A DNA stretch of 35,297 bases from contig CANDAG010000038.1 in assembly GCA_947382625.1 (NCBI GenBank), forward strand, positions 1 to 35,297, given 5' to 3'. This document shows positions 7,516 to 15,954 of this stretch, piece after piece (the first letter of the stretch is position 1; each line of letters opens with the position of its first letter). The DNA is from an uncultured Lachnospiraceae bacterium (GTDB lineage Bacteria; Bacillota; Clostridia; Lachnospirales; Lachnospiraceae). The position numbers and the translations under genes were made by a program. The notes below the pieces were generated by a model that saw nothing but the letters and a program-made list of their open reading frames with translations, was not told where the DNA came from and ran no database searches.

Positions 7516-9075
7516 TTAATGTTGGATATTTGCCTCCTGCTCTTCTTTATTTTTCAGATAAACCGGTTCCATATACTTCTTAAAGACAGGCATCAGCTCA
7601 TGGTCAAAGTTTTCCCGTACAACGGTCTTTTCTCCGATCAAAAGCGTATGCTCTGTATCTGCCGTGCAGGGCGGCCAGCCTGGAACCTCCGGATTTTCAG
7701 GATTTCCCTTTTTGGCAAAGGCCATTACCGAGTCGAAGATCAGTTTTTCTATATGTTCGGAAATATCGTCTCCCTGAGTGTAAGGGGCAAATTCGATATT
7801 ATGGAAAAAGTAAGGAATGTCCGCACAATGCCAGGGGGTTCTTCCTCCGTCCACAGCCAGGTCAAGGTTGAAGTAATAGGACCAGGTCCTGTCATTTAAG
7901 GCGCCTCTTTTCCTGAGATAATCAATTTCCGGAGCGCGGAAAATGAAATCAAGGAGCATAAGGTCTACCGGGTTTCGTTCGGGATAAGCTTTCTTAAACA
8001 GAGAGATCAGCTCTTTGGCGGCAGCTTCCCCAAAGGCTTTCTCTATGACCTTAGAGCCTTCTTCCTCTGTCATATGATTGCGGTCATAGGGGCAGGGGAC
8101 AAAGGAGGTAAACTCGCCAAATACACTGCCTACCATCAGAGGGATATGGGCGGTCTCGGGACGGAAGCCGCATACCAGAGGATCTCCTGCATAAAAAGCG
8201 TTGGGGTGAGGCGTATTTCCTACATATTCTCCAGCGGCCTGAAGGGCAGGGCTTACTTTCTGGTAGGCGTCTGCAAGCTGCTGATAGGGAACGGTTTCCA
8301 GGGCCTTTACATCGGAAAGCTTAAGCTCATCCATAAGGGCCTTTACCAGCTTTTTGCCGCTTCCTTTGCTGTCGCCTAAGGTAGGGCCGATAACTCCGCT
8401 CATTACGATGCCCTTTGCATACAGGCCGTCGGCAGCAGGAGTCTGCAAAAGGGTGGTTACCTTCGCGCCGCCGCCGGACTGGCCGAAGATGATCACGTTT
8501 TCAGGATCGCCGCCAAAGCGTTCGATGTTATCATGGATCCATTTAAGGGCAGCCACCAGGTCATCGGTACCTGCGTTGCCGGAATTGGCGTATTCTTCCC
8601 CAAAGTCTGACAGATCGCAGTAACCCAGCACATTTAAGCGGTGGTTTACCGACACTACGACTACCTGTCCTTCTTTACACATATTTTCTCCTTCGTAGGC
8701 GACATGCTCGATGGCGGAGCCTGCAAAAAATCCGCCGCCGTGAAGCCATACCATAACAGGACGTTTTTCGCCGTCAAGGCCTGGAGTCCAGATGTTCAGA
8801 TTCTGGCAGTCTTCGTTCATGACCCAATAGCGGTGAGGTACCAGAAGCTCTCCGTTTGGCTTATCCATATTCATAAGAGGACAGACATACCCGAAGCTTG
8901 TGGTTTCCAGTACGCCATCCCATGACTTGACCGGCTCTGGTGCATGGAAGCGTTTGGCTTTTGCATAAGGGACCCCCTTAAAGATGAACATGTCATCATA
9001 GAAATAACCCCGGATACGGCCCTTGTCGGTGTCCACTATCGCGGTTTGGTCATTGTAAATAAATTTTTTCCCCAT
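7516..9075 (-). CDS. Type-B carboxylesterase
   Basis: A 519-residue alpha/beta hydrolase of the carboxylesterase family (PF00135). Visible features: N-terminal GRIRGYFYDDMFIFKGVPYA, the oxyanion hole WLHGGGFFAG, the nucleophile elbow IFGQSGGGAK with Ser200, and a late PWHCADIPYFF stretch holding the catalytic His. No signal peptide, so cytoplasmic. It hydrolyses carboxylic esters; beside a GH3 gene, removal of acyl groups from imported oligosaccharides is a fair guess, but lipid or xenobiotic esters are equally possible. The start has CAGGAGGG 7 nt upstream. It is convergent with GH3 and divergent from the Rpn gene, with its own promoter. Length is usual for the family. Confidence 0.92.
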   Translation of the reverse strand: MGKKFIYNDQTAIVDTDKGRIRGYFYDDMFIFKGVPYAKAKRFHAPEPVKSWDGVLETTSFGYVCPLMNMDKPNGELLVPHRYWVMNEDCQNLNIWTPGLDGEKRPVMVWLHGGGFFAGSAIEHVAYEGENMCKEGQVVVVSVNHRLNVLGYCDLSDFGEEYANSGNAGTDDLVAALKWIHDNIERFGGDPENVIIFGQSGGGAKVTTLLQTPAADGLYAKGIVMSGVIGPTLGDSKGSGKKLVKALMDELKLSDVKALETVPYQQLADAYQKVSPALQAAGEYVGNTPHPNAFYAGDPLVCGFRPETAHIPLMVGSVFGEFTSFVPCPYDRNHMTEEEGSKVIEKAFGEAAAKELISLFKKAYPERNPVDLMLLDFIFRAPEIDYLRKRGALNDRTWSYYFNLDLAVDGGRTPWHCADIPYFFHNIEFAPYTQGDDISEHIEKLIFDSVMAFAKKGNPENPEVPGWPPCTADTEHTLLIGEKTVVRENFDHELMPVFKKYMEPVYLKNKEEQEANIQH

Positions 9076-9100
9076 TTGTAACCCTCCTGATGTTTTTTGG

Positions 9101-9118
9101 CAGCAGTAAAAACTGCTG
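9101..9118. promoter_or_regulatory. Short dyad in the esterase leader
   Basis: CAGCAGT / ACTGCTG (9101-9107, 9112-9118) with an AAAA loop, between the esterase promoter and its ribosome site. It could be a repressor site or a leader hairpin. Confidence 0.4.
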
Positions 9119-9145
9119 AAACGTTACAGATATGATCTATAGTCT

Positions 9146-9174
9146 ATCTTAATCCTAATGGCGGGGATTGTAAA
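9146..9174 (-). promoter_or_regulatory. Promoter of the carboxylesterase gene
   Basis: Read on the minus strand: TTTACA (9174-9169), 17-bp spacer, TAAGAT (9151-9146). It lies about 70 bp upstream of the esterase start. Confidence 0.55.
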
Positions 9175-9203
9175 GATTTCAGGTATGAAAAGCCAAAAAG
9201 AAC

Positions 9204-9232
9204 TTGCCAGCGACGGATAAAAATGTTATAGT
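9204..9232 (+). promoter_or_regulatory. Promoter of the Rpn gene
   Basis: TTGCCA (9204-9209), 17-bp spacer, TATAGT (9227-9232). Transcription would start near 9240, giving a leader of about 215 nt before the Rpn start. Confidence 0.6.
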
Positions 9233-9341
9233 AAATGCGTTATTGATCAAATATTTAATCACACATTTCTGAAAACGTATGAAATGAAAATCTTGAGTTC
9301 TGGCCTTTCGCCATTAATTCAAAGCAATCTATTAAAATGCA

Positions 9342-9453
9342 GACAGGCGGAAAGACCATTCCTCCTGTCATGTACACACATTGGCGTGACATTCGTTGTG
9401 AATATAGGGATGGCTCGCAGAGCGTGCTATCCGTTGTTTAGACAGGAGGAAAG
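9342..9453 (+). promoter_or_regulatory. Structured leader that can hide the Rpn ribosome site
   Basis: TTCCTCCTGTC (9359-9369) is the exact complement of GACAGGAGGAA (9441-9451), which contains the AGGAGG ribosome site of the following gene. A near-copy of the latter, GACAGGCGGAAAG, occurs upstream at 9342-9354 and can compete for the same anti-ribosome-site strand. Inside the long loop lies a second hairpin, 9408-9432, of the repeated GGCTCG type. The arrangement is that of a two-state translational switch, though a simple inserted inverted repeat is possible. Confidence 0.5.
9408..9432. repeat. Small hairpin repeat, copy 1 (GGCTCGnrrAGCG family)
   Basis: GGATGGC and GCTATCC pair (one G-U) around a loop containing TCGCAGAGCGT, followed by CCGTTGTTT. 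The same loop and the same CCGTTGTT tail occur in two tandem copies at 27630-27703. Confidence 0.65.
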
Positions 9454-9456
9454 TGA

Positions 9457-10536
9457 ATGCAGGAAGAAAGCAGACAGAGAGTAACATCCAAACGCGACAT
9501 CAGCAGTAAGAGGGTATTGGGAAATCCAGTACTCTATGCACAGTTTCTGAGGAATAATTTTAATATTCCATTTCTTAAAAATGTGAAGCCAGAGGATATT
9601 GAGGATGTATCAGAGCGCTATATCCCTTATTTGGGAACGGAATTCGAGTCTGATACGGTAAAAAGGATACGTCTTTGCGTTCCCGGAAAAGAACAGGAGT
9701 TTTTGCAGGAGCCTCTTTTTTTAATATTTTTGACGGAGCATAAAAGCCGGGTAGATTATGATGTTTCTATGCAGCTTTTAAAATATATGCTTTGCATCTG
9801 GTTGGATTATGGCAGGGAAATGGAACAGAAAAAGGAAGGAATATCTCACCGGAAAAGCTTTCGTTATCCGCTTATTATTCCTATTGTATATTATGAGGGA
9901 AAAGCGCCGTGGACGGCAGACCGCCGATTTCAGACAAGGATTGCCTGCGGGGATCTGCTATTTCATGATTGGGTGCCGGACTTTACCTACGAAGTAGTAA
10001 GACTTCATGATTATAGTAATGAAGAATTGCTCGCACGTGGGGATGAGATGTCCCTGATTATGCTGTTTAATAAAATACAGGATGAAGTGGATCTCTCGGA
10101 ATTTATAAAGCTTCCTCCGGATAAACTGGATGAAATGGTAAAGAATACACCGGAAACGATTTTGGATATTATTGTATCTGTAATGGAAAGTCTATGTGTT
10201 AAGATAGGAGCCACGGAGGAAGAGATGCAGGAATGTGTGTCCAGGGTAAGGGAGCGCAGGATGGGATATTTATTTGAGAATATAGAGAAAATGGATATAC
10301 AGGCAGAGCGGCGCAATACTACGGAGGCCAGAAAAGAAGCTCAGAAGGCGAAGGAGGAAGTAAGGGAGGCAAAGAACGAAATTATAAAGACTCAGGAAAA
10401 TATGGTTCGGTCCATTATTGCACTGTGCAGAAAATTAAAGGTTTCAAAAGAGGAGACGGTTAAAGAGGTTATGGAAACCTGTAATATGACTAGAGAGACG
10501 GCTATACAAAAGGTGGATTTATATTGGAAGCAATAG
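9457..10536 (+). CDS. Rpn family recombination-promoting nuclease / Transposase_31-like
   Basis: A 359-residue protein of the Rpn family (PF04754). The nuclease core is seen in PLFLIFLTEHKSRVDYDVSM with E94-H-K96, followed by LLKYMLCIW and the usual YPLIIPIVYYEGKAPW motif. A long charged coiled coil follows (about residues 283-320, rich in EARKEAQKAKEE). E. coli Rpn proteins are DNA endonucleases that raise recA-independent recombination; some family members act in phage defence. The start has AGGAGG 7 nt upstream, part of a strong hairpin. The stop is 14 bp before the next start, so the HExxH gene is probably co-transcribed. The catalytic Asp and Glu positions seem intact, and no frame break is seen. 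Confidence 0.87.
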   Translation: MQEESRQRVTSKRDISSKRVLGNPVLYAQFLRNNFNIPFLKNVKPEDIEDVSERYIPYLGTEFESDTVKRIRLCVPGKEQEFLQEPLFLIFLTEHKSRVDYDVSMQLLKYMLCIWLDYGREMEQKKEGISHRKSFRYPLIIPIVYYEGKAPWTADRRFQTRIACGDLLFHDWVPDFTYEVVRLHDYSNEELLARGDEMSLIMLFNKIQDEVDLSEFIKLPPDKLDEMVKNTPETILDIIVSVMESLCVKIGATEEEMQECVSRVRERRMGYLFENIEKMDIQAERRNTTEARKEAQKAKEEVREAKNEIIKTQENMVRSIIALCRKLKVSKEETVKEVMETCNMTRETAIQKVDLYWKQ

Positions 10537-10550
10537 GAAAGGAATACAAT

Positions 10551-11240
10551 ATGAATTCGTTATTTTCTTTTTTACATTACCTTGGAGTAGATGATATTTT
10601 CGGGATATTGTCATTGATCGGCCTCGCCAGCTTTCTGGTCAGGCGGTTTGTGTTGCATAAATCTCCCGTGCCTGCATCTGCTTTTCAAAAGGTATCCAAA
10701 GAGGTCTTGCAGGAATGTGTTTCTCTTCTTCAAAAAAAGGACAAGGAAGATTATGGAGAGTATGTGGTTCCGGGGGAACTTTTGGCTTTGCTGAAAACGG
10801 AGCCGGGGAATAAGGAGTATCTGAAAGAGCTTTTGTGTGATATCTGTGCCCATTTAGGCATTGATGGAGATTTCATTGAGCTGATCGTGGAAGATGAGCC
10901 GCTGCCTGACCGGGCAGGGGAAATTTCCACGGATTTAGCCTTTACTACGATCCGTCTGGACTTAAAACCCCACCATACCTTAGATGCGGTGGTTGCCGTG
11001 CTTGCCCATGAAGCAATGCATCTGCATCTGTATTATGAGGGAATCCATTTTAAGGATACCTGGAAAAATGAGATCCTCACAGATACAGCGGCGGTTTACT
11101 GCGGTTTTGGGGAATATATTTACAGAGGATATGCGGTTACTCAGGGAGAGTTTGCGCTTTCCTATCAAAAGGTGGGTTATATCCGGCAGGAGGATGTGAG
11201 GTATATCCAGGAGCTTATACGATTGGAAAAAGAAAAGTAA
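10551..11240 (+). CDS. Membrane-anchored HExxH (zincin-like) protein, unknown
   Basis: A 229-residue protein with one N-terminal membrane helix (GILSLIGLASFLVRRFVL, about residues 18-35) and a C-terminal domain with VLAHEAMHLHLYY, a textbook HExxH zinc site (about residues 155-167), followed about 20 residues later by NEILTDTAAVYCGFG, where the E/D could give the third ligand. This is the pattern of small zincin metallopeptidases, but I do not recognise the family. The start at 10551 is preceded by AGGAAAGGA; an in-frame ATG at 10524 lies inside the Rpn gene and has no ribosome site. It sits 14 bp after the Rpn gene and 12 bp before the GH30 gene, so the three may share a transcript. Peptidase activity is inference. 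Confidence 0.75.
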   Translation: MNSLFSFLHYLGVDDIFGILSLIGLASFLVRRFVLHKSPVPASAFQKVSKEVLQECVSLLQKKDKEDYGEYVVPGELLALLKTEPGNKEYLKELLCDICAHLGIDGDFIELIVEDEPLPDRAGEISTDLAFTTIRLDLKPHHTLDAVVAVLAHEAMHLHLYYEGIHFKDTWKNEILTDTAAVYCGFGEYIYRGYAVTQGEFALSYQKVGYIRQEDVRYIQELIRLEKEK

Positions 11241-11252
11241 GCAGGAAAGGAT

Positions 11253-12647
11253 ATGGATATTTGTATGAACAAAAAAGTCAGAGTGATCGAAACGCATTTA
11301 GCATCAAACACCAGATTAAAGGAGCAGCCGGCGATATATTTTGAAAAGGATAAAGAAGGCCCCGATGGCAGGGAAGACAGGCTTCTCAATATCTATGACG
11401 AAGTGCAGTATCAGGAAATTCTGGGATTTGGCGGGGCGTTTACAGAGTCATCATCCCTGAATTTAAGCCGTGTCAGTAAAGAAATGAGAGAAAAAATACT
11501 GGAATTATATTTCAGTACGGAAAGAGGCATTGGCTACAATTTCTGCCGTTCAACGATCAACAGCTGCGATTTTTCAGAGCAGTTCTATGCATATGATCAG
11601 ACAGAAGATGATTTTGAACTGATCCATTTTGATATCGCTCATGATAAGGAAACAGTTATCCCGATGATAAAGGATGCCATGGGATTGGCGGAAGACCTGA
11701 TGATTTTTTCAAGCCCATGGAGCCCTCCGGCATGGATGAAAACTACTGGAAAAATGGACAAGGGCGGGAAACTGAGGACGGATTGCCAGGAGACATGGGC
11801 GAAATATGTGGCAAGATTTATTCAGGAGTATCAAAAGGAAGGAATATTTATCTGGGGAGTGACGGTACAGAATGAGGCAAAAGCTGAGCAGGGATGGGAA
11901 TCCTGTGTTTATTCTGCCGGAGAGGAAAGAGATTTTGTGGCAGGATATTTGAAGCCGGTCTTTGAGAAAATGGGGCTTGGCGATCAAAAAATCTTTTTCT
12001 GGGATCACAATAAAGAGCGAGTGGTGGAGCGGGCAGGGGAAACCTTGTGCAGTAAACGGGCAAGGGACTGTTTTGACGGCGTGGCGGTTCACTGGTATTC
12101 CGGCGATCATTTTACCGCTCTGGATGTAACCCATCAGCTTTTTCCGGAAAAATATATCATTGCGTCTGAGCAGTGTACCGGAAAAGGCGGAGAACCGGAG
12201 CAAGCCGGTGAAAAATATGCCCATGATATTATCGGAGATCTGAATAACTGGGCAAATGCCTGGGTGGATTGGAATATGTTTCTTGATGAGGATGGAGGGC
12301 CAAGCCATTGGCTCGATGAGCAGCGCGCAGAGGGGCGGGAGGAAGAAAAAATATGGATCGGCAGCGCCCCCATTGTCTATAACAGGATAAAGAAGGAATT
12401 GGATATTCAGTCGTCCTATTATTACCTGGGACATTTTAGTAAATATATCCGGCGGGGCGCTAAGAGAATCGGATACAGCGTTTATGATTCCGCCATTGAA
12501 ACCTGTGCATTTGTCAATAAAGATGGCTCCATCGTGTGTGTTGTGCTTAACAGAACAGAAGCCGATAAAGAAATCGGTCTGCGATACAGGCAGGAGATTG
12601 CCGATATTAAAATAAAAGCACATAGTATTGTGACGCTTATATTTTGA
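11253..12647 (+). CDS. Glycoside hydrolase family 30 (glucosylceramidase-like)
   Basis: A 464-residue GH30 enzyme. It shows EILGFGGAFTESSSLNLS, LMIFSSPWSPPAWMKTTG, the acid/base Glu in VTVQNEAKA (E208) and the nucleophile in IIASEQC (E306), then a C-terminal beta domain (ETCAFVNKDGSIVCVVLNRT). No signal peptide, so cytoplasmic. GH30 members cleave beta-glucosyl, beta-xylosyl or beta-fucosyl bonds; closeness to the glucosylceramidase branch suggests a beta-1,6-glucan-like or beta-glucoside substrate, unproven. The start at 11253 has AGGA 6 nt upstream; an ATG at 11265 is the alternative. Together with GH3 and the esterase it makes a loose carbohydrate-use region. Confidence 0.92.
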   Translation: MDICMNKKVRVIETHLASNTRLKEQPAIYFEKDKEGPDGREDRLLNIYDEVQYQEILGFGGAFTESSSLNLSRVSKEMREKILELYFSTERGIGYNFCRSTINSCDFSEQFYAYDQTEDDFELIHFDIAHDKETVIPMIKDAMGLAEDLMIFSSPWSPPAWMKTTGKMDKGGKLRTDCQETWAKYVARFIQEYQKEGIFIWGVTVQNEAKAEQGWESCVYSAGEERDFVAGYLKPVFEKMGLGDQKIFFWDHNKERVVERAGETLCSKRARDCFDGVAVHWYSGDHFTALDVTHQLFPEKYIIASEQCTGKGGEPEQAGEKYAHDIIGDLNNWANAWVDWNMFLDEDGGPSHWLDEQRAEGREEEKIWIGSAPIVYNRIKKELDIQSSYYYLGHFSKYIRRGAKRIGYSVYDSAIETCAFVNKDGSIVCVVLNRTEADKEIGLRYRQEIADIKIKAHSIVTLIF

Positions 12648-12765
12648 CCTGTTGGGTGACAATACCAGAAGAAGCAGATGAACGACAATACCGGGAGAGC
12701 CATGGGAAATATGGCCTGGTTTAAACATTTTATACTGGAAATAATTGTGAGGAGTGGTTGGTAAA

Positions 12766-13326
12766 ATGAGAATAGGAATGGGTTACGATGTACACAGATT
12801 AACCAAAGGACGGAAGCTGGTCATGGGTGGGGTGGAGATTCCTTATGAGAAGGGCCTTCTTGGCCACTCGGACGCGGATGTGCTTCTTCACGCCATTATG
12901 GACGCCCTTTTGGGGGCGGCAGCTTTAGGGGATATCGGGAAGCATTTTCCGGATACGGATCCGGCTTATAAGGGGATTTCCTCCATAAAGCTTTTGGAGC
13001 ATGTGGGCGCCCTTTTGGAAGAAAATCTTTTTCTGATAGAGAATATTGATGCCACGATCATTGCCCAGGCGCCTAAAATGCGTCCCCATATTGATATTAT
13101 GAGAGAGAATATTGCCAGGGCTCTTGGGATTGCCATAGAGCAGGTAAATGTGAAGGCAACCACAGAGGAGGGGCTTGGCTTTACGGGAACAGGAGAAGGG
13201 ATCTCGGCCCAGGCAATCTGTCTGCTCACAAGTCCGGTGAGCCTTGGAAGCGAGGATGTGACGGCCCGCGGGTGCAGCGGATGTGAGGGATGCCCGGTGA
13301 AAGACGGCAGGCAGCTGGAAGGATAA
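12766..13326 (+). CDS. ispF: 2-C-methyl-D-erythritol 2,4-cyclodiphosphate synthase
   Basis: A 186-residue IspF. It catalyses the cyclisation step of the non-mevalonate isoprenoid pathway in the cytoplasm, as a trimer with zinc. Signatures: MGYDVHRL with the metal ligands Asp and His, [32 protein letters not shown], and the C-terminal [19 protein letters not shown]. It is about 28 residues longer than usual because of a tail with three cysteines (GCSGCEGCP). ATG 12766 is preferred over GTG 12754 because the ribosome site TGAGGAG overlaps the GTG. It directly precedes the T-box leader of cysE-cysS, a common neighbour order in Firmicutes. Confidence 0.95.
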   Translation: MRIGMGYDVHRLTKGRKLVMGGVEIPYEKGLLGHSDADVLLHAIMDALLGAAALGDIGKHFPDTDPAYKGISSIKLLEHVGALLEENLFLIENIDATIIAQAPKMRPHIDIMRENIARALGIAIEQVNVKATTEEGLGFTGTGEGISAQAICLLTSPVSLGSEDVTARGCSGCEGCPVKDGRQLEG

Positions 13327-13354
13327 GACAGGACGTGATCTGAAGAAATTTCAG

Positions 13355-13383
13355 TTGACAAAATCTCTTGTTTTGCATATGCT
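13355..13383 (+). promoter_or_regulatory. Promoter of the cysE-cysS transcript
   Basis: TTGACA (13355-13360), 17-bp spacer, TATGCT (13378-13383). It lies 28 bp after ispF and starts the T-box leader. Confidence 0.75.
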
Positions 13384-13389
13384 GATACT

Positions 13390-13775
13390 ATAAAATTTTT
13401 CTGATCGCAATAAGCAGGAAATGCAGAGAACGGAAAGAGTATATTATCTGTAAATACACAGAGAGGAAATGTGACTGGCTGAGAGCATTTCCGTAAGTAT
13501 AAGGAAGCTGTCCCATTCGGGATGGGTTTCTTACGACAACAGATAGTAGAAGTGCATCCGGGAGCAGGTTTTGTGAAGGGTGATACCGCGGACAAGGGCG
13601 GCGTCTGGTAGCAGGACACGTATTCACACGTTACGTGAAGGAAACAGATTGGTTGTAAAGACCATTGGTATCGGCTATGCGCGACTGTTTCCGGCGAGCG
13701 GGGGCTTTTACAGCCTCTAATAGAGTGGAACCGCGGATAACTTCGTCTCTAACAGGAGATGGAGTTTTTTTGTTT
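13390..13775 (+). promoter_or_regulatory. T-box leader, cysteine-specific
   Basis: A T-box riboswitch in the leader of cysE-cysS. Stem I pairs TATCTGT (near 13453-13459) with ACAGATA (near 13539-13546); the specifier loop after GTAGAAG reads TGC (13553-13555), a cysteine codon. The distal loop region carries AGAGAGG and GGCTGAGAG. The T-box itself is AGAGTGGAACCGCGG (13722-13736); its bulge UGGA would pair with the 3' end of tRNA-Cys bearing discriminator U. The terminator ACTTCGTCTC / GGAGATGGAGT plus seven Ts ends near 13772. Uncharged tRNA-Cys would favour read-through. A second, near-perfect T-box sequence lies inside the leader at 13577-13591. Confidence 0.93.
13739..13772 (+). terminator. 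T-box terminator hairpin
   Basis: ACTTCGTCTC pairs with GAGATGGAGT (with two G-U pairs), followed by TTTTTTT. Its 5' arm overlaps the region that forms the antiterminator with the T-box sequence. Confidence 0.85.
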
Positions 13776-13826
13776 CACAGGAAAATCTGCTGTATTTTTG
13801 CAGGGCGATCGGGATAAGGAGTAAAT

Positions 13827-14543
13827 GTGGGAGTTATTAAGAATTTAAAGGAAGAGATAGCCATTATCAGGCAGAGGGATCCGGCCATCCATTCTTCCAT
13901 GGAGGTTTTTTTATATCCCAGCTTCAAGGTGATGCTGCATTACCGCCTGGCTCACAGGCTGTACCTGAAAAAGCATTATTTCCTGGCGAGATGGATCTCC
14001 CAGCGCGGGGTGAGAAAGACCGGGATCGAGATCCATCCCGGTGCGCAGATCGGAAAAGGCTTTTTTATAGATCATGGAAATGGCGTTATTATCGGAGAGA
14101 CTACGATCATCGGCGATAATGTGACCCTGTATCAGGGGGTAACCCTTGGGGGAACAGGGAAGGAGCAGGGCAAAAGGCATCCGACCATCGGCAATAACGT
14201 GATGATCAGCGCGGGGGCCAAGGTGCTTGGATCCTTTACCATAGGAGATAACTCCAAGATCGGTGCGGGAAGTGTGGTTCTTGCAGAGGTGCCGCCAAAC
14301 TCTACGGTGGTAGGGGTGCCGGGCCGGGTGGTGAAGCGCAATAACATGTCCCTGCCCCAGGAGGATTTAGATCAGGTCAACCTTCCTGACCCCATCAAGG
14401 AGGATTTAAGCATTCTCCATCACGCCAATACAGAGCTGACCAACTGTCTGATCGATTTGGACAGGGAACTGCGGGAGATGAAACACAAATGTGGCAGAGA
14501 GAAGAAATGTCAGGAATGCCAGTACAATAAGGAGGAGACATAA
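13827..14543 (+). CDS. cysE: Serine O-acetyltransferase
   Basis: A 238-residue CysE, which makes O-acetylserine from serine and acetyl-CoA, the first committed step of cysteine synthesis. The left-handed hexapeptide repeats run from about residue 65 ([61 protein letters not shown]), with the conserved D-H pair and [11 protein letters not shown] loop. The start is GTG 13827 with AAGGAG 6 nt upstream; the ATG at 13825 is out of frame. The C-terminus is longer than usual, with four cysteines in its last 20 residues ([10 protein letters not shown]). Controlled by the cysteine T-box and separated from cysS by one base, so cysteine supply and charging are set together. Confidence 0.96.
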   Translation: MGVIKNLKEEIAIIRQRDPAIHSSMEVFLYPSFKVMLHYRLAHRLYLKKHYFLARWISQRGVRKTGIEIHPGAQIGKGFFIDHGNGVIIGETTIIGDNVTLYQGVTLGGTGKEQGKRHPTIGNNVMISAGAKVLGSFTIGDNSKIGAGSVVLAEVPPNSTVVGVPGRVVKRNNMSLPQEDLDQVNLPDPIKEDLSILHHANTELTNCLIDLDRELREMKHKCGREKKCQECQYNKEET

Positions 14544-14544
14544 C

Positions 14545-15954
14545 ATGAAAATCTACAACACACTTTCAGGCAGAAAGGAAGAATTTCAGCCTTTAGAGGA
14601 GGGCAAAGTAAAAATGTACGTGTGCGGGCCTACCGTATACAATCTGATTCATATCGGTAATGCGCGCCCCATGATCTTGTTTGATACGGTGCGCAGATAT
14701 ATGGAGTACAAGGGCTATGAGGTAAACTATGTGTCCAACTTCACCGATGTAGATGACAAGATCATCAAAAAGGCAGTGGAGGAAGGGGTGGATGCTTCCG
14801 TCATTTCCGAGCGTTACATTGCCGAGTGCAAAAAAGACATGGAAGCAATGAATGTAAAGCCTGCCACCGTCCATCCCAAGGCCACCGAGGAGATCGGCGG
14901 AATGCTGGAGATGATAAACACCCTGATCGAGAAAGGGCATGCTTACCGGGCGGAGGATGGAACCGTTTACTTCCGGACCAGAAGCTTTAAGGGCTACGGA
15001 AAGCTTTCCCACAAAAATCTGGATGACCTTCAGGGAGGAAATCGTTCCCTGCTGGTGACAGGAGAGGATCAGAAGGAGGATCCTTTGGATTTTGTACTCT
15101 GGAAGCCCAAAAAAGACGGGGAGCCTTACTGGGAATCACCCTGGTGCCAGGGACGTCCGGGATGGCATATCGAGTGCTCTGTGATGAGCAAAAAGTATCT
15201 GGGCGAGGAGATTGACATTCATGCAGGCGGGGAGGATCTGGTGTTCCCTCATCATGAAAACGAGATTGCCCAGTCAGAGGCCGCCAATGAAAAGCCTTTT
15301 GCAAGATATTGGATGCACAATGCCTTTTTAAATATCAATAACCGGAAAATGTCCAAGTCCCAGGGAAATTTCTTTACGGTAAGGGATGTGAGTGAAAAAT
15401 ACGATCTTCAGGTGCTGCGCTTTTTCATGCTCTCCGCCCATTACAGAAGCCCCCTGAATTTCAGCGAGGAGCTGATGGAGGCTGCAGGGAATGGTTATGA
15501 CAGGATCGTAAACGGGGTCAGCAACTTAAATTATTTGCTGGAAAACTCCAAATCTGATAAAATAAGTGACGAAGAGCAGAGGCTTCTGAAAGAGGCAGCC
15601 GCTTACACTGCCAAATTTGAGGAGGCCATGGAGGATGATTTCAACACGGCGGACGCGCTTTCAGCGATCTTTGAGCTGGTGAAATTTGCAAATTCCCATG
15701 CAGGCGCAGAGGGCAGCAGGGAATTTCTTACAGGTCTTAAGGAGGAAATAAAGGAGCTCTCCGGTATCTGCGGTCTTATTGTTGAGAAAGAGCAGGAGCT
15801 TTTGGACGAGGATATCGAGGCGCTGATCAAAGAGCGGCAGGAAGCAAGAAAGGCCAGAAACTTTGGCCGTGCGGATGAGATACGAAATGAGCTGCTTACA
15901 AAGGGTATCATTCTGGAGGATACCCGAGAAGGGGTTAAATGGAAGAGAGTATAA
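14545..15954 (+). CDS. cysS: Cysteinyl-tRNA synthetase
   Basis: A 469-residue class I aminoacyl-tRNA synthetase that charges tRNA-Cys. The HIGH motif is HIGNARP (H36), KMSKS is exact (K268-S272), and the zinc site residues appear in [18 protein letters not shown] and [11 protein letters not shown]. The C-terminal helical domain ends in [19 protein letters not shown]. The length is standard. ATG 14545 follows AAGGAGGAGACATAAC and lies one base after the cysE stop. An in-frame ATG at 14491 lies inside cysE and is not needed. It overlaps mrnC by 16 bp, so the order is operonic. Confidence 0.98.
   Translation: MKIYNTLSGRKEEFQPLEEGKVKMYVCGPTVYNLIHIGNARPMILFDTVRRYMEYKGYEVNYVSNFTDVDDKIIKKAVEEGVDASVISERYIAECKKDMEAMNVKPATVHPKATEEIGGMLEMINTLIEKGHAYRAEDGTVYFRTRSFKGYGKLSHKNLDDLQGGNRSLLVTGEDQKEDPLDFVLWKPKKDGEPYWESPWCQGRPGWHIECSVMSKKYLGEEIDIHAGGEDLVFPHHENEIAQSEAANEKPFARYWMHNAFLNINNRKMSKSQGNFFTVRDVSEKYDLQVLRFFMLSAHYRSPLNFSEELMEAAGNGYDRIVNGVSNLNYLLENSKSDKISDEEQRLLKEAAAYTAKFEEAMEDDFNTADALSAIFELVKFANSHAGAEGSREFLTGLKEEIKELSGICGLIVEKEQELLDEDIEALIKERQEARKARNFGRADEIRNELLTKGIILEDTREGVKWKRV

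Noticed and set aside
7342-7899. Plus-strand open frame of 185 codons across the esterase 3' end.
   Set aside because: It starts in hairpin DNA, has no ribosome site, and runs antisense to the well-supported esterase gene.
9117-9128. TGAAACGTTACA upstream of the esterase as a catabolite (cre) site.
   Set aside because: It is two bases shorter than the cre consensus and the spacing of TG and CA does not fit.
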